A DNA stretch of 64,000 nucleotides from Siphonodentalium dalli (GCA_032622095.1 CP136064.1:275613614-275677613); one strand, 5' to 3'. Positions 35,601 to 47,303 are shown, numbered from the stretch's first letter. Notes: generated by a model from the sequence alone, not told the origin. Numbers and translations: made by a program.

Positions 35601-36963
35601 GTTAATCGATAGAGGTAATATCAGAGTGTTCTCCACATTAATTGCGTTTTATATGCAATGTGAAGAAAACGGTTTTCCTGACAATAGTTTATAAGTTAAT
35701 CAAATTTGATGCTAATGGGCCAGAGTAGCCACATAATATGATACCTGTCAGTTCAGGTTCAACGTTCCGTCCGTTTCCGTAAAACACATGGACATAATCC
35801 CAAAAGAGGTGTTCGACAAAATTCATACTGCATCCCTTAAAATTTTGGGACAACCATAATATAAGATTAAGTTGTCCCTTGATTAAGTAGCATGTTTAAT
35901 AACCAAGTGAGTCACAATTTGCTACCATTTCGGAACATCCGAGAATAATGTTCGGAATATAAACTTTTTACTAAATTTGGTTGCCATTTTGCATGTAATC
36001 TTGAGTAATATTGTCTAAAGCACCATACTATGTCATATTTAAGGCATATCAAAATAAAAAGAACCTTTGATACTAAAGATAGTGATTTTTTGCCGAGTTT
36101 GATGCTGTTTGTGATAGAAAAATCCCATAATTCTGGTGATTTCAGAATGGTAAATAGTAAAAATTAATCAAGGTGCATAAGAAATGTTGGTATTCAATGT
36201 ATATAATACGGAATAGTCATGTGTGTACATCACCATAACTTGTAAGCGGTTGCATGGCACGTTGGGATAATAATTAACATTTTTCCATATTTTGGCGGCC
36301 ATTTTGACAGCCATTTTGAGCCAAGGTGACAATTTTGGTACCATTGAGTTTGAATATCAATAAGATATAGAATGGATCACTTATATTGCACAGTTCTTCC
36401 CACTTCTTGGTGAAATGTGACCAGAATCACAAAGGGGATCTTTTGTAAAATGTTATACCGCGTTTTGTAAAATCGAATTTTTGAGTGATCGGAAGGGTGT
36501 GGACCCCCACGAACAGCATATTTCATTGCTCCAATTGTCAGTTAACATGCTATATACAAAATAAAGTCACAATTCTCAACCAGTTCAATACCTCAGAAAC
36601 TTATCTTAAAAGTATTAGTAAAAACGTATGAATTCCACTTCCAGTCGCCATTTTGGCGGCCATCTTAGACGGGAAGTTTCAATTTTGGCACATAAAGATG
36701 GCGTTATGTCATAGCTTCGCAAAAATGTATACAAGTGTATACATATGACAAGATGTTCTCACTATAATTGCATCGATCTGACTTATAGGAAAATGGCAGC
36801 CATCTTGGACGCCATCTTGAATTACAAAAATTGCTCAAAGCGGATTTTAGCGGATTTTGGATATGTTATAGAGGAGAGCTTCCTCTTCAAAATGATATAA
36901 AAACCAACTTAGTCCAAATTTTTTCTAGGTTGACCCTAAAATTTGAGTTTATCGACCAGACTA
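32648..36963. mobile_element. Foldback-type element, 4.3 kb, long inverted arms
   Basis: TAGTCTGGTCGATAAA at 32648 is mirrored at 36948-36963. The arms (about 32648-33945 and 35690-36963, ~1.3 kb each) align throughout in inverted orientation and contain many AAGATGGC/GGCCGCCAAAATGG motifs. Between them lies a ~1.6-kb minisatellite (33960-35562) and a ~130-bp junction (35563-35690) present on one side only. Long arms plus an internal tandem array are the hallmark of foldback (FB/TU-type) elements. A target duplication is not resolved: ATA or TA is compatible. No transposase. A related copy in reverse orientation starts at ~60770. Confidence 0.88.
33960..35562 (+). repeat. Minisatellite loop of the foldback element, ~42-bp units
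   Basis: Degenerate units follow the pattern GTATACATGGAGTGACTGTA, TGGTCATGGGTG, AGGTGTATAT; I estimate about 38. Units differ strongly from one another. Both strands have open frames of 60-124 codons here, all artefacts of the repeat (His/Thr/Ile-rich or Val/Tyr/Met-rich). Confidence 0.88.
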
Positions 36964-37862
36964 ATAGCCCGTGTGTATTAAGACTAAATACGTTCTGTAT
37001 TGCATCGCAATTACAATGCATCGCGATTCTCTCTCTTACTGTCATCTGGATGTTACCGTGATGCATCACGATTCGTGTTTTGAATATTAGCAACACTGAG
37101 TAGCTTCTTACTCTTATCAGTTGTTGGAAATTTGTGTCAAAAACGTTATAAACCCCAAATTATAAACATGTCCACCACTATATAGTAACTATAATACACT
37201 GATATACATGTAGTATTAAACTATAGTGGTGGAAATGTTTATTTTTCAGATTTAAAGCGGTTAAAAATATTCAACATATGTGTTACACATTTACTGAAGT
37301 TTGACTTCGCATATCCAACCACAAGTTTGGGGACAATGATACTATAAAACTGTTTGTTTCAGTAGATCTGTCAAATTATCACACACTATTTGTAACAAAT
37401 ATTAAAATATAGAAAAATTACCTTCAAGGTACACGCATTTAGTGTGTAAAGTTGTCCATCATTCATTATTATGTAGTGACAATTGCATCGAAGGAGTAAA
37501 CATTTTAATGGTGATGCCCATCACATTGTGGACCCACCACATCGTTGCACCCATTATATATTTTTTCACCGCTCGGGATTCCAATGAAAGCTAGTCAATT
37601 AATAATTTATAACAGATGAATTCAATGTTACGATGAAAAGAAAAAAACGAAATTCGTGAGGAAACTACATTGTACGTGTATATGCATATATGTTTCTCAT
37701 CTAATATATATTACATTGTCTGTATGATCCATGTAATACACGATATTTACATACATTACATGCATGTGTGTATCCACCCTTACACTGTAGTGTTATCGTA
37801 TTCTTCAATTGTTTGAAGAATGTAATGTAATAGTAAAATAATAAGTACTGAAACTACAATTA
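36964..37862. other. No gene seen
   Basis: AT-rich flank of the foldback element. GATGCATCACG/GCATCGCGATT motifs cluster at 37005-37075. A hairpin lies at 37163-37242. Confidence 0.4.
37163..37242. repeat. Hairpin with ~23-bp arms
   Basis: TAAACATGTCCACCACTATA continuing to TAGT (37163-37186) pairs with ACTATAGTGGTGGAAATGTT and its TTA continuation (37220-37242), with few mismatches, across a ~33-base loop. Confidence 0.75.
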
Positions 37863-37863
37863 A

Positions 37864-38015
37864 ATCAGACCTATGCTCCCCCAAGATGGATTGTGACGTC
37901 AGACCTATGCTCCCCAAGATGGATTGTGACGTCATACACAAGCTCCCCAAGATGGGTTGTGACGTCAGACACATGCTCCCGCGGCATATATTGTGACGTC
38001 ATACCCATGCTCCAC
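37864..38015. repeat. 33-bp repeat, four CRE-type palindromes
   Basis: TGACGTCA occurs exactly at 37894, 37927, 37960 and 37994, within units that also contain CATGCTCCCCAAGATGGATT-like sequence. TGACGTCA is the CREB/ATF consensus octamer. Whether the array is regulatory is unknown; no gene is recognised next to it. Confidence 0.9.
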
Positions 38016-38370
38016 CAGGATGAATTACAAAATTTCTACGAGCGACTAAATGCCGTCAGTGGATATACTGGATTTCTTGAAGCCACGAATGAGATAATAT
38101 TCAACCAAAACCCGTAGGTAATAGACGTGCTACGGTACGTTATAAAATTCCCCAAAACAGTTTCTGTTAGTTGTGTTCTACAGATCACTGCAAATTGTTA
38201 CAAAACTTAGAAGTGACAATGTTTACACCACATCGATTGATTTGCCCACAACAAAATGACAGTCGAGCAGACACACCAAAAGAAATAGTTCCCATTGTTT
38301 TATTCTGAAAATATGCGAGAAATGAATGTATACACAATTTAATGATAACAAATAGAGAGTAATCAATTGG
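38016..38370. other. No gene seen
   Basis: No recognisable coding or repeat feature. Confidence 0.4.
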
Positions 38371-38459
38371 TTTCGATGATTATGTGACATAATTCACGAG
38401 GGGAGCCGGGCCTGGTAAAATCCGAGTAGGACCGGCTACCCGAGTAAACCAATTGATTA
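38371..38459. repeat. Stem-loop with 14-bp perfect arms
   Basis: TAATCAATTGGTTT (38371-38384) and AAACCAATTGATTA (38446-38459) are exact reverse complements. The loop is GC-rich and has its own pairing potential (GAGCCGG with CCGGCTA). Confidence 0.8.
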
Positions 38460-39454
38460 TTCTGTTTATTACACACTTTCAACCACTAAAAGTTGCTAAT
38501 TCTAAAGAGAAGATGTGACAAAATAAGCCCAGATCAGCTGATTCTCCCATTTTTAACCCCAAGTACTTTGCGCGTGCAGTTACGCGGATGGGCACATGAT
38601 TTAAATAATTGTGACGTAACGATAGCGATTGACATCATAATTTGATTCAATTTGGTGCGATTCATTTTTAAAGTTTCGGAAATTTTCTGTCAAAATTGTG
38701 TTTATTCTGACCGAACAAGCATGGCACTTGGAACGGGATATTGTGAAGATTCTGACGGTGTGTGTAAATAATGTTGGTTCATACAGGAAATGTTTGGAAA
38801 TCGTGCTAAAAGTAGAAGACCAAGTTTCGAAGGGACGATATTTTGATCATCGACGTAAACAAACTCTCGAAGAGCAACACGTGTAAATTCAGATTGGAAC
38901 TGGATAAATGTATTGTTCACATGGAATTGTTCATAGTTCATTTGACTGGAATATGACATCGTCCGAATCATCAGAGTCGATAATAGGTAAGATTCTTCTT
39001 CATTTTACCGGTTTATTAACTGCTTCTGCGTCATCGTTAGCAGTTCGTTTCTGTTCAACTTCAACCATGTTTGAGCCGTAGAAAGTGAAAATAGTTCCGG
39101 CTTAGAGCGGAACTGTCAGAAATCGCGTGCTGTCACCGGTGACGTAATTCACAGGTGTGACATTATCACTTTTAATTCACCAAGAAATCACGTCTAAGTG
39201 TGTAATAATTTACAATAATGCAAAATTTAAAAATAGTCCATCTGTTATGGTTACGCATTGAAAATTAATGTGATTCGCCGCTATAAACCGGAAGTGATCT
39301 CCGGGAGGGTAATACTATTGTGTTATCCATCGCACCGGGTGTTACGACTCAGACCACCATGAAACACACGGTTAGACCTAATTAATACGTTCTGAAAGCT
39401 ACGTCACTTTTTGCGTCATTCGGTATCCTTGTGCGTTATTTTAACAGAAATGGC
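38460..39454. other. No gene seen
   Basis: Overlapping 62- and 89-codon frames on opposite strands at 38698-38971 have no known motif. Confidence 0.4.
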
Positions 39455-39490
<36 letters not shown>

Positions 39491-39491
39491 G
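39455..39491. repeat. (TGT)12 microsatellite
   Basis: An uninterrupted TGT run. Confidence 0.95.
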
Positions 39492-39597
39492 GTAGATTTA
39501 AACGTGTTAGGTATATTGTGGTCTAGGTCGTTAACAAATTGGTATAGAACATATAATAAACACAACAGTTATATGTTCTCCATGTTCTGATTAGCGT

Positions 39598-39696
39598 ACG
39601 GGTTTTCTCCTCTCGTGAGATGAAAGGATTAATTTCACTGGGCTAGCGCTTTATAAAAAATAATTCTTCGCATCTCACTGCGCGGAGGAAAACCGT
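39598..39696. repeat. Stem-loop with ~25-bp arms
   Basis: ACGGGTTTTCTCCTCTCGTG continuing to AGATG (39598-39622) pairs with CATCTCACTGCGCGGAGGAA and its AACCGT continuation (39671-39696), with a few mismatches. It may be a small inverted-repeat element. Confidence 0.75.
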
Positions 39697-39744
39697 CAGC
39701 TACTCCGAACAGTTAATTATTGTCTATATCCGCCGGCAAAACAG

Positions 39745-39950
39745 TTCGCTATATAGAGCAATACATCTTTTCCATTGTGAATAAAAATCAAATTCTCATC
39801 TGGTATCCCAGGTAAAAAACAATTTCGCTATATAGAGAAAACATAACTTTAAGCGGGTAATAAAAAGCGTCTCCCGGATAGAATAATGTATTTTACGAAT
39901 TCAAGTTTCGTACTAGCGAGCAAACAAAAGTGTTCGCTATATATATAGAG
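39745..39950. repeat. Degenerate repeat of TTCGCTATATAGAG
   Basis: TTCGCTATATAGAG or a close variant occurs at about 39747, 39827 and 39929, each followed by an A-rich stretch. It looks like a decayed 80-100 bp tandem unit. Confidence 0.5.
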
Positions 39951-40292
39951 AGAGAGAAAGCAGAATTTTACAAAGGCTATACATTGTATAACTATCGTAT
40001 TCCACTGGATATGTGCCAAGTCAAGTGATGCAATGGCGAATCGATGTTGAACGCCACGTTGGCGTGTGTTGGTAATCCTGATGCTTATTGATTGAGTTAA
40101 GGACTTTGCTAACCTAATTTTCCCCAAATTTCATAGAGTCCAAAATAAAGGTTTAAGTTCACTTTTATTAGTAATCACAGTAACCAAACCCGTGTATGCA
40201 ACATTTTAAGAGTATAATTCATGGTAGATTATGTTAGAAATTCAAAATGTGAAATTTATAGAAGTTTTTAAAATCTATATTTTCGAACCCAA

Positions 40293-40753
40293 ATTCAACA
40301 AACACAAAGGCCATATCTAAGAAAAAGATATCGGTATGTGTACTGAACACTGTACAGAATAATGAACTGTAAAGATATACTCACATTTCTTCAGTGTTAT
40401 TCAGATTTTTGACATGGAATCAGTTGTTTACACATGGTAGATTTCATTGCGCAATAAAGCTATTTGGGAACTGAATTTGATGGGTTAAGTTAATGTTCAC
40501 TCAAGCCAGCTGGGATTATGACCAGCAGGTGTTGACCATGGTAAAATGATATCCTGATTGGTGACCTAGTTTCTGGGCTATGGGGTACACAACAGGCAAG
40601 TTACTCAATAATTTGTAAACAATTGGTTCTTAGTAAATTTACCAAAGAATGCTTGATAAATATGAATATTAAGTTATTGTTCATCATTATTCACAGTGTT
40701 CAGTACACATTGCCATATTTTTTTCTTAGATATGGTCTTTGCGTTTATTGAAT
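40293..40753. mobile_element. MITE-like element with ~80-bp TIRs
   Basis: ATTCAACAAACACAAAGGCC at 40293, then ATATCTAAGAAAAA and TGTGTACTGAACACTGT, is repeated inverted up to 40753. The arms keep about 85% identity by eye. The interior is ~300 bp without coding frames. A target duplication was not identified. Confidence 0.8.
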
Positions 40754-41575
40754 CTGGAAAAAGCCTACGCCCTCGACCATTCCAGTTAACGAACGTCCAG
40801 TAGCTCGTCCATTAACCCTGACAGAATATGTAGCTAGAGCCGTCGCTTAAACTGTTTTGTGCGTGAGGGGGATTTGAGCACCTACATTGAACGAGGCTCT
40901 GCGAGTCCAATATATATAGCAAATTCCCTGAACGGACATAAACAGATTAAGCGACAGCATCAGCTACGATCAACCTCTCAATAATTGCTATTTGTGGGGG
41001 AAATATTCATGATTACTAACAAACCAGGACAAACAAGGAAGATCAAATCCATCTGAATAATTGGTGAGTATACTTTACTTCTAAAATCTACTATCTACAC
41101 ATTCTAGATATAAATTACGTTGTGAGAAATCACGATTATTATCTGAAATTCCACGGATCGTCTGCAACTTGGTCTGATAAAAACCGATTACATTATACTT
41201 AAAACGTATGTATGTTTAAATATTACTGTACATATGCCGTAAGAAAGTGGTCCACCATGACTTACATAGCATCAAACATGAGTTGTTCGGCTGTTTTTTA
41301 AAATTACTGCCGAAAGACATAATTACTTGGTGTACGGTGAATTGCAGAAGCACTGTCGTGCAAATTGCAATCGCAATGGACCTTTGGACAGCTGTCAATC
41401 AAATAATTATTAGCATATATTTTCGACCAATCAGCGACTGAGCCGGTCAATGGGTGCACTGCAAAATCGGATGCAATCTTTCTTCACCCCAATTTGGATA
41501 TCCTTGCATACATTCAGTGTTAAATTAAAATAACTTTTTTGTTGTCAAATCATAATGTACTGATATTTCTATTTG
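40754..41575. other. No gene seen
   Basis: No convincing coding frame on either strand. Confidence 0.4.
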
Positions 41576-41637
41576 CACCATGATGTTGGAAATGTATCCA
41601 TGGTTGCGCCATGATGTTGGAAATGTATCCATGGTTA
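41576..41637. repeat. 31-bp tandem duplication
   Basis: CCATGATGTTGGAAATGTAT then CCATGGTT occurs at 41578 and 41609, identical over 28 bases. Confidence 0.95.
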
Positions 41638-41784
41638 TAACACATATATTCATTTTGCATGACAACTTTTCATAATTTTCACAATTAAAGGCAAAAAGAA
41701 TGTATGTTCTCCGGTGCAGCTATATATATAAAGAGTAGAATCTGTCTTATCGCGAATTTTCTCCCAGATCACTGGACCGATTTA

Positions 41785-42050
41785 AAAAAAATTAAATGTT
41801 ATTTAATTTTTTTAAATGTCAAATTGAGTCAGCAGTTCAATCGAAAAAAAAAAACAATAATAAAAAAACAAATTTAATTAAAAATTTCAATTTAAATGTT
41901 AAATTGAGCAAGAAATTCAACCTTTAAACATTGAAATAATAAAATTAATTGAAATTTAAATGTTAAATTGAGCAAGGAGTTAAATCTAAAAACATTAAAA
42001 AAATTAAATTCGAAAATAAAAATAAAATCACTTTTTTTTATCAAAATGTT
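41785..42050. repeat. AT-rich decayed tandem repeat
   Basis: TTTAAATGTTAAATTGAGCA or a variant occurs at about 41811, 41890 and 41957, each followed by AAGTTCAA-like sequence and an A/T run. The long frame on the minus strand here is low-complexity Phe/Leu/Asn and not a gene. Confidence 0.7.
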
Positions 42051-42704
42051 TAAAATATCAATATGGAAGCAATGCGCAGTGGTGAGTTTGCTGTAGCTAG
42101 TTATAACATACATAACATAATCGTGGCTTATTGCCAGTGGGCGGTAGTACCTCTGTGGAAAACTCCATTGCAATACTGTACGGCATATTGAAAGCCGAAC
42201 AAAATATCTGCCAATTGTAGGCAAATAATTGGCTTAAAATGATAGTCATCTCATTACACATTATTATGGTGACGATTGTGTCATTTATTGATTTCCAGCT
42301 CATTTATTGTATTGGTGAAATCTTAGAAAAAATTCCGTGTTGCCCGTTCCTTAATTACTTTGTCATGTCCTTCAGATATTTTGGCCATGGTATAATGGTC
42401 TTATTTTAATTACCGGTACGTTCTTGATAAATATTCCTCGGTACAAAATGTGCTTGAATATTTTTATTTTTGTGTATGCTTTAGTGCTATCAGTATTTTT
42501 GGTGGGACCTATCGTTATGCCCTACCTCATTATGCTGCTGACACATACACGTATGTACAGCAGGGCTCGTATTCATCAACTGGGTTTATTTTATTTTATA
42601 AACCGGGTAGTTTATTTGACATCCATTGAATGCATAAGGTACCGATATATATATAGCATGTACGACACACACCATAGTGTATATGATTAACACCATCTAT
42701 ATCA
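42051..42704. other. No gene seen
   Basis: An 88-codon plus-strand frame (42424-42690) has a hydrophobic first half, but no homolog is recognised and there is no splice or promoter support. Confidence 0.35.
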
Positions 42705-42926
42705 ATAGACACCTTTCGCATAATGAACGGCGACAGAAAATTGTTACGAATAGGGTACAACGTCACTAGAATTGTAACCATTTTTTATCATTTTTTCTTT
42801 CATTCTTTAACAATTTTTAACATTTTCTTACATTCTATAAAAAATTTTATCATTTTTTCTTATATTCTTTAACAGTTTCATAATTATTTTTTGTCAGTTT
42901 TCTTACATTCTTTAACAAATTTATCA
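42705..42926. repeat. Arm of the 18486-type element plus AT-rich tandem tract
   Basis: CACCTTTCGCATAATGAACG at 42709 and ATTACGAATAG-like sequence match one arm of the 18486-19031 element, including the following GTACAACGTCACTAG. 42780-42925 is a ~45-bp tandem unit (TTTATCATTTTTTCTTACAT, then TCTTTAACA), about three copies, matching 19078-19190 in reverse. Confidence 0.7.
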
Positions 42927-44302
42927 TCTATATATATATTTTGAGACTTCCGTATATATATATGTGTGTATATATGTGTGTATATGTGTACTTCGTGGAA
43001 TCCAAAACGCGTGTTCAGATTGAGCTCAAATTTCGTATATAAGTGTAAAATACCACCGACACGGCCGTGGTCGCGTTTTGGAGAAGCTCAGAGCACCGTT
43101 TCTCCAATCCCAAATCACCGCAATCGGCACTTCGGGGTTAATTGATATTCGCTCGCGATCCAGGAGGAGTAACTCTACATTTTTTTATATCTGTATATGT
43201 ATATATTTATATCCATATTCACTTCAAACTGGTAAACCCGTTGAGCCAAAACTTGCTAATACCTCGCAAAATATAGAATTTACATTTTCTCATATATACA
43301 TTTCTTGTTACGGCTGAAAATCTTAGTCTATTTTCAATACATTCATATAAACAAGCTCTAAACTTACACCCCTCGATTCGTGCTAACTGACGCAGCTATA
43401 TGGCTGCTAAAATTTAGTAAATTTACGAGGCAGTGCGATACGTCCCTGAATCTGACGGGACTTCCACTGCCTTCTCCTTTGACCATCTCGTAACGGTGGG
43501 GTGTCACTCCCAAGCCGTGAAAACCAACAACAACGACATTGTTGGCGAGAAAATAATTAGTTCAAATTACTAATGCTAATTTTCTCTTTACGGCAATGTG
43601 AGAATCTTCGGGCAAGAATTTTCGGGTGGCCACCAAGCCCTGAATGCCAACAACAACGACATCGTTGGCATACCCTCTTGATTAAAAAAACAGAATTAAC
43701 TCATTAAAAAATGCGTGTTGCCCCAAGCCGTGAATGACCATCTCGTAAAGGTGGGGGTCACTCCCAAGCCGTGACTGCCAACAACAACGACATTGTTGGC
43801 GAGAAAATATTTACTAAATCCACACAATGCAAATTTTCTCTTTACGGCAATGTGAGAATCTTCGGGCGATAATTTTCGGGTGGCCACCAAGCCGTGAATG
43901 CCAACAACAACAACATCGTTGGCATACCTCTTTTAGGGACGGGTATCATAATTCCTCTTGATTAAAAAGACAGAATTAACTCATTAACAAATGCGTGTTG
44001 CCCCAAGCCGCGAATGCCAACAACAACAACATCGTTGGCATACCTCTTTTAGGGACGGGTATCATAATTCCTCTTGATTAAAAAGACAAAATTAACTCAT
44101 TAAAAAATGCGTGTTGTGTGATTCTTATGTCTGTCGTTCCTAGGAACGGGGGAAATTTTCATCGGGTCAGTTTGTACCTTAAATCATACCTCTTTTAGGG
44201 ACGGGTACGATAATTTCTCTTGATTAAAAAGTCACAATTAACTCATTGAAAAGCCAAAAAATGTTTCGGATCAACACCGCCGGTGGCGGGCTAACCTGCT
44301 AG
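42927..44302 (+). mobile_element. Helitron-like element, copy 1
   Basis: The 5' end TCTATATATA is followed by the family sequence TTTTGAGACTTCCGTATATA and, ~150 bp in, GTTTTGGAGAAGCTC. The 3' end reads CCGCCGGTGGCGG, a perfect 5-bp-stem hairpin, then GCTAACCTG and CTAG at 44299-44302. A hairpin just before terminal CTRR, with T following and a 5' TC, is the Helitron signature. No Rep/helicase coding sequence, so it is non-autonomous. A 79-codon open frame (43078-43317) recurs in copy 2, but the changes between copies do not look constrained. Several CAACAACAACGACATTGTTG cassettes lie inside. Confidence 0.75.
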
Positions 44303-45578
44303 TCAAATTTATCATCTATATATATAATTTGAGAACTACGTATATATATATGTGTGTATATATGTGTGTATATGTGTACTTCATGGAATCCAAAACGCGT
44401 GTTCAGATTGAGCTCAAATTTCGTATATAAGTGTAAAATCACACCGACACGGCCGTGGTCGCGTTTTGGAGAAGCTCAGAGCACCGTTTCTCCAATCCCA
44501 AATCACCGCAATCGGCACTTCAGGGTTAATTGATATTCGCTCGCGATCCAAGAGGAGTAACTCTACATTTTTTTATATTTGTATATGTATATTTTTATAT
44601 CCATATTCACTTCAAACTGCTAAACCCGTTGAGCCAAAACTTGCTAATACCTCGCAAAATATAGAATTTACATTTTCTCATAGATACATTTCTTGTTACG
44701 GTTGAAAATCTTAGTCTATATTCAATACATTCATATAAACAAGCTCTAAACTTACACCCCTCGATTCCTGCTAACTGACGCAGCTATATGGCCACTGCCC
44801 AAAACCGTGAACGCCAACGACATTGTTTGCGAGAAAATAGCCCCCAAGCCGTAAATATCAACAACAACGACATTGTTGGCGAGAAAATGCTAACTGACGC
44901 AGCTATATGGCCACTGCCCCAAACCGTGAACGCCAACGACATTGTTGGCGAGAAAATAGCCCCCAAGCCGTAATTATCAACAACAACGACATTGTTTGCG
45001 AGAAAATTCCTGCTAACTGACGCAGCTATATGGCCACTGCCCCAAACCGTGAACGCCAACGACATTGTTGGCGAGAAAATAGCCCCCAAGCCGTAATTAT
45101 CAACAACAACGACATTGTTGGCGAGAAAATAATTAGTTAAAATTACTAAATACACGCAATCCTATTTTCCCTTTCGCGATGCCCACAACAACTACCCGAA
45201 GTCCTGAATGCCAACAACAACCACATCATCGGGTCAGTTTTTTAAAGTAAATCCAAGGCACTGCGATACGTTGTCTGTCGTTCCTAGGGAAGGGGGGATT
45301 TCTACGGGTAAATTTTTCCGCCAGAAACAAAAAAAATAATTAAAAAAATAAAAAATAAAAAAAAAATTCAGAAAAAAAATATATTAAATTTAAAAAACAT
45401 TAAATTCATATTAAAAAATAAAAAAAAATAAATAAATAAAAACAAAATAATTTTAAAAATGTCATGTTTCTGACGAAATTTGGTACAAATGCAGCACAAA
45501 TGTCTCGGAACCTGTTGCAATTGCTTTTTCGAACAAAGCCATGGGACGAATGCCGCCAGTGGCGGGCTAACCTGCTAG
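44303..45578 (+). mobile_element. Helitron-like element, copy 2
   Basis: It begins at the base after the CTAG of copy 1: TCAAATTTATCATCTATATA, the sequence that also surrounds the start of copy 1. It repeats the same 5' region at about 96% identity. The 3' end is CCGCCAGTGGCGG, then GCTAACCTG and CTAG at 45575-45578. The central part differs from copy 1 by expanded CAACGACATTGTTGGCGAGA cassettes (44800-45130). A TGCTAACTGACGCAGCTATA segment occurs three times. Confidence 0.75.
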
Positions 45579-46637
45579 TCTCCTATATATTTTGAGACTT
45601 CCGTATATATGTGTGTGTATATATATATATATATAATTATGTGTGTGTATATGTGTACTTTATAGACTCTAAAACGGCTGGCTCGATTGAGTTCAAACTT
45701 CCCATATAAGGGTAAAAACCCACGGGAATCGTCGTCGCGGCGTTTTGGAGAAGCTCGGAGCACCCGTTCTCCACTCTCAGTCACAACAAAACGGCACTGC
45801 GGTGGTTAATAAAGTGATAATTTAATGAGCGTTTGTATATGACGCGTCGCTATAAAAGAGCGTTTGTTTACAATTCAACGCAACGTTATCGCTCGAAATT
45901 TAGCATCCAAAACATTTTATTATGCAGAGAGATATACGGGAACAATACTTTTGAGTGCTTTCCTATGCGGAGAGATTTATTGGAAGTCATAATACTTTTA
46001 CAATTGGATCAGACGCACTTCATTTACAATTCTTTGTGAATAGCAAGACTGCCATTCGTTCGAGTTGCTTTAGATCAAACAATTATATTCTCTGTCGCAC
46101 TCGCACTCATATTTCGTCATTTACGAATCCACTGTAATCGACCTATTTTTAGAACGCAACACATGCTACCAAACTAAATTACGTCGCGTTGGTGATGAGG
46201 TTCATCTCTGTCAGGGGCTGCTCAATGACCACGGGCAGGTTAAGAAAAGGCATACCTCTTTTAGGGACGGGTATCATAATTTCTCTTGATTAAAAAGTCT
46301 GTCGTTCCTAGGAACGGGGAAGTTTTTCATCGTCTGGGTCTGGGAGTGTATAGACATGAGCGTGTTGTGTGATTCTTACGTACTTGGGGCTTTCTAAGAA
46401 CGCGGATCGGGTAATTTTTTCCGCCCTAGGTGATCTTCACCTTGAAACGGGTACCCACAAATGATATATATTGATTGAGCTCAAACTTGCTACCTACGGG
46501 AAATGTCGTGGACTGGTTAAATTGTGACCCCGACCTGACATTGACCTTGAAAATGATCAAGTCAAGATCAAATCGGGTAAAAAACAAAAAATTAAATTAA
46601 AATATTAAAAAAATTAAAAATTGTCATGTTTCTGACA
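45579..46637 (+). mobile_element. Helitron-like element, copy 3, 3'-truncated
   Basis: It starts directly at the CTAG of copy 2 with TCTCCTATATATTTTGAGAC. The 5' third (GTTTTGGAGAAGCTCGGAGC) is clearly related but more diverged (~80%). Modules shared with copy 1 follow: GCATACCTCTTTTAGGGACG at 46250 and CGTTCCTAGGAACGGGG at 46302. Similarity ends near 46637 at GTCATGTTTCTGAC, before the terminal hairpin and CTAG, so the 3' end is lost. Confidence 0.65.
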
Positions 46638-46639
46638 AA

Positions 46640-47297
46640 CGCCGCCATTATCGTGTATTTGTGAGTTTTGTTGAAAATCCGAAACTGCAATCGTAACAAC
46701 AAATGGGGGAAAATGACAACGAATAGAAAGAACACAAATTTTAGTGACGTTCGTAGTACCCTGATATACACTCAAAACTAAATCGCGAACACTCATCGGA
46801 TAAAATCCGCGAATATAGAGGAAAATACTCAGACTGAATCCTTCTGCGGAATGATGGTATAATTGCGCTAATGGATATTTCCTTCCCGCTTTTCGTGTTC
46901 AAGAATGGATATTAGTACATATAAACGCCTGCAATAATTTAAATGAACCAATAAGGTATACTGCTACATGCGAAGGTGAAATGACAATTGTGGCCAATCG
47001 ATGGTAGCAGCCAAAGTACATTGATTGGATAATCATATACCGCGGCTATCATGTCAACCCGAACGACGACCACAGATAGCTTCGCGTTGAGCTTCGCCCG
47101 GTATATCATATCATACATTTCCATATACTAGTTTGTTAAATCCTATGCCATGCGCCGACAAGTGGGTCACTATACTAATACAATTGTCAAATTTAGCCAG
47201 AGCTAATAATCTGCGCTGTTCCAGTACCCGAGAAAGCACAATGCAGCAATAAGAATCGAGACTCCACTTCTCCTCGCATGGCTAAGGATAGGTATTG
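46640..47297. other. No gene seen
   Basis: AT-rich spacer between the Helitron row and the receptor gene 3' flank. Confidence 0.4.
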
Positions 47298-47303
47298 TTT
47301 ATT
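47298..47303 (-). terminator. Candidate poly(A) signal of the receptor gene
   Basis: AATAAA on the minus strand, 227-232 bases downstream of the receptor stop codon. It is the nearest canonical hexamer I found, but such motifs are frequent in AT-rich DNA. Confidence 0.35.

Noticed and set aside
42424-42690. 88-codon frame with hydrophobic N terminus
   Set aside because: No recognisable family, no support from splice sites or neighbours, and AT-rich DNA gives hydrophobic frames by chance.
43078-44705. Conserved 79-codon frame in Helitron copies 1 and 2
   Set aside because: The copies are nearly identical as DNA; among the few changes amino-acid replacements are as common as silent ones, so there is no sign of protein-level constraint.
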